Assembly: GCF_905220565.1 (NCBI RefSeq)
Contig: NC_059417.1
Location: forward strand, 10,588,518-10,652,517
Source: Melitaea cinxia
Lineage: Eukaryota > Arthropoda > Insecta > Lepidoptera > Nymphalidae
Reading direction: 5' to 3'
DNA: 64,000 nt
The translations under genes were made by a program, and so were the position numbers. Below the pieces are notes generated by a model. The model was not told where the DNA came from. It saw only the letters and a list, made by a program, of their open reading frames with translations, and did not search any database. Positions within the stretch are counted from its first letter, which is position 1. Each line of letters begins with the position of its first letter. Below are positions 23,501 to 32,500 of this stretch, one piece after another.

Positions 23501-25487
23501 GACGTCTTTTCACGTCAGAACACCGCGCCAAACTTCCTTTATCGTTCCGTACTAATGACTATCTCCGACATATATATAGATGTATAATTAAATTATTCGC
23601 CTTAACTTTCCAGGCATGGATGCATCAATGCGCTCCTTCCGTACACTCCAACCATGTGAGAATCACCCCATCAAAGCATTACAATATTCAGCGACCGGTG
23701 ACTCTATTTTAGTGGTCAGTGGTTCAGCACAAGCCAAGGTTCTTGACAGAGACGGTTTTGAAGTGCTCGAGTGTGTTAAAGGGGATCAGTATATTACTGA
23801 TATGGCTAGGTATGTTGTATTTTAATGTTTTGTATTACCCATGCAGTACGTTAGGGTATTGTCGCTTTTTTTTTGCATTGTAGTGACTATATGGCCTATA
23901 TCATTCCAGATAAAAAGAGTCGTAATTGATGTAACTTTAATTAATATTTTAGTTTTTATTTTTGTGTCGGTATGATGTCGCTTTTTACGTTATTGTTTAA
24001 TGTTATAATGGCCAATATCATTCCTGTTAAAAATAGTCATAAGTAAAATCAATTTTAAAAATTCCTAACATTAACTTTTTACCAAGTATTTGGTATCTTT
24101 TTTTAAACGGTTTTAACATGCTTGCAGACCACATTATCTGGTGGGCCGAATGTTTCACATGGTTGATATAGACGTTTTTAGCTATATATGATGGTACTTA
24201 ATCACTTGATATGACATTCAGTAACCATAAAGTATTCCTGTTCGTTTAAGTTATAGGCTTCCAATATTGCCAAAACAACACAAATAATTTTTCTTATATT
24301 ATGACACTGCCATGAAATATCTAAACTCGTATGATAGATTTTTTTTTTACTTTTACAGGACCAAAGGTCACACAGCAACACTAAACAGTGGATGTTGGCA
24401 TCCACAAATCCGAGAAGAATTCATGACCTGTTCCCAAGACGGAACACTCAGATTATGGCTGACAGAGAATCCCAAACAGCACAAATCTGTTATAAAACCA
24501 CGGCAGACTGGAGGCTTGAAGACCAACCCTACTTCTTGTGCCTTTTCAAGAGACGGCAATACCGTTGCATGCGGATGCTATGACGGTTCCATACAAATGT
24601 GGGATCATAGAAAGAATTTTGTAAACACAACATCTCTCTTACGTGACGCACATCAAAAGCAATCAGAAATATCTTGTATAGCATTTTCCTATCTCGGATC
24701 CTTCCTAGTCAGTCGTGGAAATGATGATACCATGAAATTATGGGACTTACGTAACTTCAAGAAGCCGTTAAACGTCTTTGGTGGTCTTTTCTCGAGGTAC
24801 GAACAAACAGACTGCAGTTTCAGTCCAGACGATTCAATGGTCTTCACCGGAGAATCTTTACAAAGAAACCAAGATGTGGGTAGGCTTATATTTTACAATG
24901 CAAAGACGTTCGAAAAAGTTACTCACATTGAGGTGACCAAGTCTCACGTTATCAAAGGAGTGTGGCATGCAAAGTTAAATCAAATATTCGTTGGATGCGG
25001 GAACGGCATTGTGAAATGTTACTATGATAATAAGAGAAGTCTACGTGGAGCCAAGCTCTGCATTGTCAAAACCAATAGAAAGAAACAATCAATGGAAGTT
25101 GTTAGCTCACAGCAAATTATAACACCCCATGCGTTACCGTTGTTCAGACAAGAAAAGTTAAGAACGAGTAAGAAGAAAATGGAAAAAGATAGATTAGATC
25201 CGGTTAAATCGAGAAGACCAGATTTGCCAATCACGTCCGGTCAGGGAGGTAGAGTTGCAGCATCGGGTAGTACTTTAAGTTCCTTCGTGATAAGGAATCT
25301 CGGTTTAAGTAAGAGAGTTGATGATGAACAAGATCCAAGAGAGGCTATATTAAAGTATGCAAAGGAAGCTGAAGAAAATCCATTCTGGGTGGCTCCAGCT
25401 TATAAGAAAACTCAACCAATGCCGATATTTCAAGAAGGGGATGATGGTCCTTCTGATAGTAAAAAACAGAAGACATCGGAGGGTTAA
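20548..25487 (+). CDS. WDR70: WD repeat-containing protein 70, four exons
   Basis: Exons: 20548-21090, 21831-21942, 23614-23809, 24359-25487; all GT-AG, frame continuous, 659 residues (human WDR70 is about 654). Residues 1-181 (exon 1) are a hydrophilic, acidic N-terminal region with SDEE and SGSDDEDM clusters. WD40 repeats run from about residue 182 (HGTKAVVAVAVDPSGARLA, then SFWDF) through exon 4 (SCAFSRDGNTVACGCYDGS, IQMWDHR, MKLWDLR). The C-terminal tail is basic (SKKKMEKDRLDPVKSRRPD), consistent with a nuclear protein. Family knowledge: WDR70, also called gastrulation-defective 1 homologue, is nuclear and in human cells has been linked to CRL4-dependent histone H2B ubiquitylation. The start is the first ATG before a conserved lysine-rich opening (MSKKQISFGKISF). 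Introns 1 and 2 contain a palindrome and an ACCGACTTC repeat. Confidence 0.95.
21206..21295. repeat. 90-bp near-perfect palindrome in WDR70 intron 1
   Basis: Two 45-base arms (21206-21250 and 21251-21295) are reverse complements with one mismatch and no spacer; the centre is GGCTATATATAGCC. Could fold into a long hairpin in DNA or pre-mRNA. No transposon terminus or target duplication is evident. Confidence 0.9.
21476..21625 (-). repeat. LINE 3' repeat (CR1/Zenon-like), complement
   Basis: Plus strand CTTACTCACCACAGGAACAC, then GCAGTATTATTTAGCTG and TTGAGCAGGATGCTGTACCC, is the complement of the family at 31680, 53583, 60068 and 63298. In WDR70 intron 1. Confidence 0.55.
22068..22795 (+). 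repeat. ACCGACTTC-family element with internal duplication
   Basis: Starts ACCGACTTCCAAAAAAGGAG and ends GAAGTCGGTTTTTTTTCG, so its tips are inverted. A unit of roughly 125 bases beginning ACCGATTTTGATAATTC is present twice in tandem (22323 and 22457 areas). No ORF. Within WDR70 intron 2. Confidence 0.65.
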
Positions 25488-25489
25488 AC

Positions 25490-25860
25490 ATTATATTTGC
25501 CTATTTTTCAGAAGTTTTTATCAGACCTTAAAACAATCCTATCAAACTTATGTACTTATGGATAGCTGTGTGTTGCGGTTCATTTCGTGTTATTATCAAT
25601 TCCATGGAACATGGGGATAAATAGTAGCCTTTGTTACTCTTGATATTCTAACTAATTACATACTGTTTTATTAATTTTTTAGGAGTTTTTTTTTTGCAAG
25701 AAATACTACTCATCATACATACATATTTATAATCTGTTCGCAGTTCTATTTTTTTTTTTTAATCTTTTTGTGGTGCTACAAGAGCTCCGATGATTTCGCC
25801 TTCGGAATCGTATAAAATTGTAACATGGTATTTAAAATACTACGTACGTAATACTAGTAT
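25490..25860. other. WDR70 3' flank
   Basis: Probable 3' UTR and flank of WDR70. I see no canonical AATAAA close to the stop. No other gene. Confidence 0.4.
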
Positions 25861-25864
25861 TGAT

Positions 25865-28545
25865 AACATAATTGCATTGTTTTGTTTGTTTTGGGCTCAG
25901 TTTTCCGCATTTAGACACAAAGGTGGTCCATTATGCGTGAAAAGAGGGCTGACTAATTCAGCCAGCCTCTCGCTTCGTCCTTCTCGGCTTCTCGGAGCGT
26001 CCTTATTTCCTTAAGGATGGTAGCCCGGTGTGCGGCTACTCCCTCGCATTCCAGGATTACGTGAGCGGCTGTTTCATGAGCAGCCAGACATCCCCTGCAA
26101 AGAGGGCTGTCCGTTGCATTCATAATGGATAGTCGGTGATTAAGTGCCATGTGGCCGGTAATCGTGCCAACAACTATTCTGATGTCCAAGCGGTTAAGAC
26201 TGAGCAGTCGGCACGATAGGTGCGGTGATACTTCCGTGAGTATCATTTTGGACTGTCTACAGCCGGTTTGGTTTGCCCAAAGGCCATTATGAGTTGTACG
26301 TGTGTGTTGCCTTACCGACGAGCGCAGTTGTCCAAATGGTAGCAGCATTAGAATTGGGCCGGCAACCTTTGTATTGGGCCCCTGTCTTGCAGCAGTTTCC
26401 GTGTGATCCACTAAGTCCTTTTATCCACTGGAGGATTAACCTCATTATTTGAGGCTAATACTTCCAGGGTTTGATGACATTCGTATATAAGCCTAGAGTT
26501 GGTCGAATTGCTCCCTAGTGCTTTACGTACAGCCATGCTGTCCAACAGAATACGGATGTTGCAATCCCTAATGCCTTTTGACAGGACGGCGGTGGCTGCG
26601 TGGGTTTTCGCAACACTCACATTGGAAGATGGAGCTGTGTTGGCTCAGCGTGAGTGATAAATTGATATTAAGGTCTTGCGAGTACACTCCGGCACCGGTG
26701 CCAGACCCCATTTTGGAGCCATTCTTGTAAATGCGGACCTCACGTATGCCGGACTGGTCTCTTTCAGCCTCAAATGGTTGTACATGGTATTTCCTTTCGA
26801 AAATAGTTATAGTTGTTTGGGAATCCTATCACATGGAGCAGCAAGTAGTGGCTCATAGCTCACAAGGTTGCTACAAAGTTTATTGTGTGGACCCTCTTGG
26901 TTGCACCACAAGCCCAAGTGTTTTAACCTGATAGCTGACGTAGTCGCCTCTTGTTGTATAAACAAATCAAGCAGTGCCAGGTAAAGCATAACCTCAAGAG
27001 CTGCCGTGGGGGCGCATGCAGCCAGTGATTGCAGAGCATGCTATTCTCTGAAACCGGTGGAGCCTATTTTTAACGGTTGTGAGTTCTGTTTTCTGCCACC
27101 AGATTACCGCACCGTAGGTGATTATAGGCCTGACAATGGTTTTGTAAAGCCATAGAGTAATTTTAGGTGATATGCCCCAGCTTTTGCCGAAGAGCCGTTT
27201 GCATTGGCAGAGGATTATGCTGGCTTCGTTGATTTTTGAGTCTAAATGCCTGTTCCAAAGAAGTTATCTAGGATTACTCCAAGATGTTTGACCTCCTTGG
27301 TTAGGGCAAGACTGGTGCCAAATAATTTAGGGAGTTAAGGTTCCCTAAATTCCGTTTATTTGTGAACATCACAAGTTCCGTCTTTGCGGGGTTCACTGTT
27401 AGTTCGCGATCCATACACCACTGTTCAACGACTTTTAGTACGGCCCTCGTTTGGTCGCAGACTGTTCTCTCAGACGGTCCACTGACGAGTACAGTTAAGT
27501 CGTCTGCATAGCCCAATGTGAGAAATCTGCGGTCATTGAGCAAGGTGATCAGTTCGTCTATCACTATGTTCCACAGAAGTGGGGAAAGGACCCCCCACTG
27601 CGGACACCCCCTCGCTACAACGCCTCTAGTTGTTTCATTCACAGTGAATTGGATGGTCCTGTACTTTAGCATGCTGTCAATCTACCCGGCAATCGTGTTG
27701 TTGACTCCATGCTTAGTCAGGGCTCGGCTTATGCTGGTGAACTTAGTTTTTTCAAAGGCCCCTTCAATATCAATAAAGGCGCCTCGGGTTGATGTTATGT
27801 AGGGCAGAGTCCGATGATTTGCCCATTGAGTAGGCGTGCTGGTTGGGATTCAGAGGTTGCTCAGCCAGAGTTGTGCTCCTCAGCTCCCGATCTATTAGCC
27901 TTTCCAGAACTTTCAATAGAAAGGAGGTAAGGCTAATAAGGTCTGAATGATTTTGGTTGCGAGTAGTCTCCTTTGCCGGGTTTGGGTATGAAGAATACCT
28001 TGACTTCCCTCCATATCTTTGGAGTGTAGCAGTAAGCTAAGCAGCTCCTATATATGGAGACAAGGTGGTCGATTAGTTTCCTATCACTCCTTATTAGCAG
28101 ACCTAGAAACACATTATCCAGTCCTGCCGACTTGTATGGAAGGAAACTGTTGATGGCCCATATTACTTTGTCATGTGTGACAATTTTCTTGGCGGTGATC
28201 CAGTCCACCATTACAGGTGTGTTCTTTGGCTCTTCCTCCCATGCCACATTACTTTCGATTTGGCATCCTGGGAAGTGTGTAGTTATTAACAGTTCTGAAG
28301 TTTCCAGATCCGTTTTGGTGTGAGTTTTATCCGGTTTTTTCAAGCATCCCAGGTTGTGCACTGGTTCGCTGCACAGTATATTCTTGATTCTGTTCGCCTG
28401 ATTGTTTGTTTCAATGTTGGTACAAAAGCGCCTCCACTCGCCAGCACTCCTTCTTCCTCATTCTGATGCGCCTTTTGTAGTGATATTGGGCTTGCTTGTA
28501 GGCGTCCCAGTGGTGTTCTAGACGAGTATTCTTTGCTCTATTGAA
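25865..28545 (-). mobile_element. decayed R1-like LINE with RNase H
   Basis: Minus-strand pieces in order: around 28545-28400, a segment FNRAKNTRLEHHWDAYKQAQ ahead of the RT; 27933-28361, RT N-terminal half with SAGLDNVFLGLL and VFFIPKPGKG; 27301-27672, RT core with GCPQWGVLSPLLWN and catalytic YADDLTVLVSG; 26411-26620, RNase H-like DSMAVRKALGSNS; 25953-26411, C-terminal zinc-knuckle-like C-x2-C-x6-H-x5-C (CRGCLAAHETAAHVILEC). The pieces lie in different frames separated by stops, so the element is dead. The order RT, RNase H, zinc knuckle fits R1/I-group LINEs; exact family not determined. Confidence 0.8.
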
Positions 28546-28587
28546 CAACTAATTGCATAATATAAATTTATTGGTATTATGTATGTT

Positions 28588-28722
28588 TGACGCGTTAGCG
28601 ACGGTCACAGCACTGGCTTATGGCTGTTGCGTTGGCCGTCGCTTGGTCAATCCCTGCACATACCATACATTTATATTGGCCATATAGATGATTGTAGTGG
28701 TCTGGGCGTTTGTGCTTGTGTC
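28588..28722 (+). repeat. tRNA-derived SINE, 5' part
   Basis: GACGCGTTAGCGACGGTCAC, then GGTCAATCCCTGCACATAC and TTATATTGGCCATATAG follow the head-to-linker order of the SINE family, with a degraded B box. Confidence 0.6.
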
Positions 28723-28811
28723 TTGTGTTTACGGACCACCAAAACGGGAGTAAACCCTGGCGGGGCCCGGACATTTGTGTAAATACTAATAATAATAGCA
28801 ATAGATTTCAG

Positions 28812-29080
28812 AAATGTCAATGTGAGTTAAACTGCAAGCGACTTCTAGTAAAATATAACAAATTGTGCTCCAATATTAAATATTTAAAGCATGGACAGAT
28901 TACATCCACTGAACCAGTAAAAATTCCCTCCTTACAAATACTTTACAATAAATGGGTTGTCTGGGAGAAATGGCTAATTAGCCATAAGTCCGCCCATTGT
29001 ACTTCACTGTCTGTAACTATCTTTATGCTTTGTTTGTAATGTATTCGTGGTGTAAAATAAAGTATAAAATAAATAAATAA
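28812..29080 (+). repeat. LINE-like 3' tail ending in AAATAAATAAAT
   Basis: GGGTTGTCTGGGAGAAATGG, AGCCATAAGTCCGCCCATTG and a terminal AATAAAGTATAAAATAAATA. Same family as the minus-strand copies at 18780 and 35873, with a poly-AAAT end. Confidence 0.55.
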
Positions 29081-29204
29081 TAAATACTTTCATATATTTC
29101 CTACCAAATATAAATTTTCAATAATAGTTCTAATATTTTAATTATCATCTTTTACTGTTTATATAAATATTAATATCATGAAATTAGATGTTTCACCAGA
29201 TGTG

Positions 29205-29437
29205 GATAACGCTATATGACAGATGACGATACAGATACTTTGACAACGGGATGTAAAATAGGCCAGTAGGACCAGTTTCTCAATCAATAAACTGCAACTT
29301 TTAGATTAATATAAATAGAAATATCTCATAATATAGTAGTATTCGATATTAAAAAATAATAATGAATCAAATATATTACTGTCTGATACTTATCTGTCAA
29401 ATAGTATAATCAATATTATCCACAACTGGCCCTTAGT
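29205..29437. mobile_element. MITE family copy A (GGCC-ended)
   Basis: Starts GTGGATAACGCTATATGACAG and ends ATTATCCACAACTGGCCCTT; the tips GTGGATAA and TTATCCAC are inverted. Contains AATAGAAATATCTCATAA, also found in the copy at 51432. Related to 39950-40222 and 53040-53263. Confidence 0.5.
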
Positions 29438-29546
29438 CTAGAAGTAGACAATTTCTACGCAATTCCAATTTTATGAAATAATTATTGTTATTTGTAAATA
29501 TATTTTAAGTTTTCAAATAAAATTCGATTATTATTTATATAATATT

Positions 29547-29552
29547 TTTATT
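29547..29552 (-). terminator. polyadenylation signal of MRPL39
   Basis: AATAAA on the minus strand, about 30 bases past the MRPL39 stop. Confidence 0.6.
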
Positions 29553-29581
29553 TCTATACCTAATCATATTAAAATGTAGTT

Positions 29582-32500
29582 TTAAGCTCGAGCTGCTATA
29601 CTTTCCTCAGAAGTTGGTTCTTTCACATTGCTGAACGGATTGACTGGTGATCTCGCATGATTCTGTAAAATAAATTTAGTTAATATTAAATATGTTTTAA
29701 ACTTTATTGAAGTGAAACTTCTTTAGGCGCATAAGGGTAAAATTTTTACGGATAAAACTCAATAATAATAATATTAATGTCACGAAGATGTGCAACGTTA
29801 TTGTCGAACAACAGAGCCACCTAGCGCGTACTATAGAAACTACAAAGGTTTACTTACATTAATATCGATAGTATTACATTGCAAACTAACTAGATGGTGC
29901 TGGAACGGAAATCTAAAGCTTTAGATTTGTATAAATAGACTTAAAAATTAGTTTGCCAAAGAAGTTTAACTTCGGACATGTGTACTTTGTAGACACGAAC
30001 TTTTTTTTCTTATTGTAATGCATACTTATTTGATACAAATACACCAAATATTTTAATAAAACACGAAATATCCTTATGTACCAATAACTATAGTCTATAA
30101 TATCTAACACATATAATTGCAACTTTTTCTTTAGTAATTGGTTTGGTTTCTTTTAAAATCACTCACAAAATCTAATATGTAAAATTTTCGTTTCACAGTG
30201 TTGGGGGCCAAACTCCTACAAAACGGCTGGATCGATTCTTTTGACAATTTTTGTACATATTTGATAGGTCTGAGAATCAATCGTAAACCATTTTTTAAAT
30301 CCCTAAGTTATAAAGGAGGCCCACCCCAAAATATTTTTATTGGTTATTGTGGGTTTTTTTATTTTCTTATGATTTGGCATTAAAAAATACATACAACCCT
30401 AAATTTTCACCCTTCTATCACCAGCCCCTATTTTTCAATAGCGTTTAGCGGCAAAACAACGTTTGCCAGGTCAGGTAGTATAAGTACAAGTAATTTTTAT
30501 ACAAATGTGTATTTGTATAATTTTATTTTCACAAAACACCCCAAGTATTAAAAATAATAAATTTTTCATCTTTTGAGATCAAACTTACCAATTTTTTCGC
30601 TCTCTCTATAAGTATAGAAAACGCAAAGTGATTCAGTATAACTCCTGTAGGTAACGCGACGCCTTGGAATCTGTATAATTGCTTTACATCGCTTTCTGGA
30701 GAGCCTTAAAGTTATAAACAAGGATATAATTATAACTAAACGTAAACAACAAAAAATATCATGAAATATAAACATTATAAATAAATTGCAAATGGTGGCC
30801 TTTGTTATAATAATTATATTTAAAAATTTAAATTAAAAAAAAAGGAATTAATCAAAAATCGACATTACAGCTATTTAGCTATTCTTTGATAAATTAAACA
30901 TGTGGTCCGGGAGCCAGTGACAGATTTTCTTGCCAATTTCCTACCAATTTCCTACCAATCGAAACTTCGTAAAATGCATATGGACAGTGGCAGCCCCACC
31001 CACGGAGTCGCAGCTGACGGTTACGAATATTCATAATATAAATCCCTAATGTATTTTACGAAGTTTCGAATGGGAGGAAATAACTGACCAAATTTGTACC
31101 TGGCTGCCGGACCAATATTTAATATTCCCAAAAAGAATTAAAAAAGATTGATACGATAATCTTTACATTTTTTTTTTTAACAAGTACTTTTGTACAAAAC
31201 TAATAATCTTTAATGATTTCAACCAGTGTGGCACAAAATATGTATACACATATTTCTTATATTGGCTTGATATATTTTAAAGTTTAATAACAAACTGCTA
31301 CAATTTGACTTACCGATTAGTTTGTGAACGGATGTGACGGCAACTCGACCTATCTGTCCCGTGTTACTGATTAACGGACCTTTCGATATATCCACGTACT
31401 TGTCCACCTTATATAAAGTAACTTTACCTGAAATGTTAAAAACGAGTGTGCTTTAGACCACTGGACTGAAGTAAAACTACTTTAGCTTCATCTGACTTAT
31501 ATCTTCCTTTCAACATCCGTTCACTTCGTCTGATCACACTTTTCGTAACGCTCTCGTCACGCCTTCACCAGCCTACTCCCTAAGTCAGCGTACGTAAAAA
31601 AGTAAATAAGTTTTACTTTAAAAACATAATAAAGAGCATGATGACACAAGAATGGAGGGTATAACAAAATCCATTTTACTCAAAAGCCTGAAAGGGGAAG
31701 TACCGCAACCTTACAGAAGACACAGCTAAATAATACTGCTCTCAAATGGTGTTATGTTCCTGTGGTGAGTAAGGTGGTCAGAGCTCCTGGGGAGGGTCGG
31801 GATAGGGTAGGACTTGTGATGCTTCTGATGTTGCAGACGTTCATACGCTACGGTATCCAGTTACCATCAGGTAAAACGTAAGCTTGTTTACCAACCTAAT
31901 TGTGTAAAAAAAATTGGTTGTCGTAAAGTCGGTTTACGGACGATAGTTTTAAGAGAAGAGAGATAAATGTGTGACAAGCCAACGCCTCGGGCCGATCATG
32001 CCTCTCTGTCGCTTATTCCGCGCTCCCGCTTGCACGCTCAGGCTCAGGCGGAACGTGACACTTTTTCGTGCATGCGGCCGTTAAAAAAAAATCAAATAAT
32101 GCATTAACTTACCAGTAGCCTTAGCAATACTCGGTATTTGCTTGACCTTATGTTGATTATCAACGAACATTTCTAAGGCTAAATCCATTGAAACATCCAG
32201 ACGTTCTACGGGCAGTTGTTGCCTTGTCAGCTTGACATACTCCGCGCTGAGGGTGTGTAGCTCTTGAGGAGTTGGTTTCCAATCAGGTAGGCTTGGTAGA
32301 TCTATGTCGTATATAAATGAACCGCTTCTTACTGGAAATAAACTGGGTATTACTGGTTTGAACCGTGTTCCTGGATAGTTCGACATTAATACTAGTACTG
32401 GCAATTACCCAGTTTTTGGTATAAATTATGTGGATGTTATCAGAGAGATTATTCTAACAATGGATGAGCTATAGTGTAAGGCTTAATACACATACAGAAC

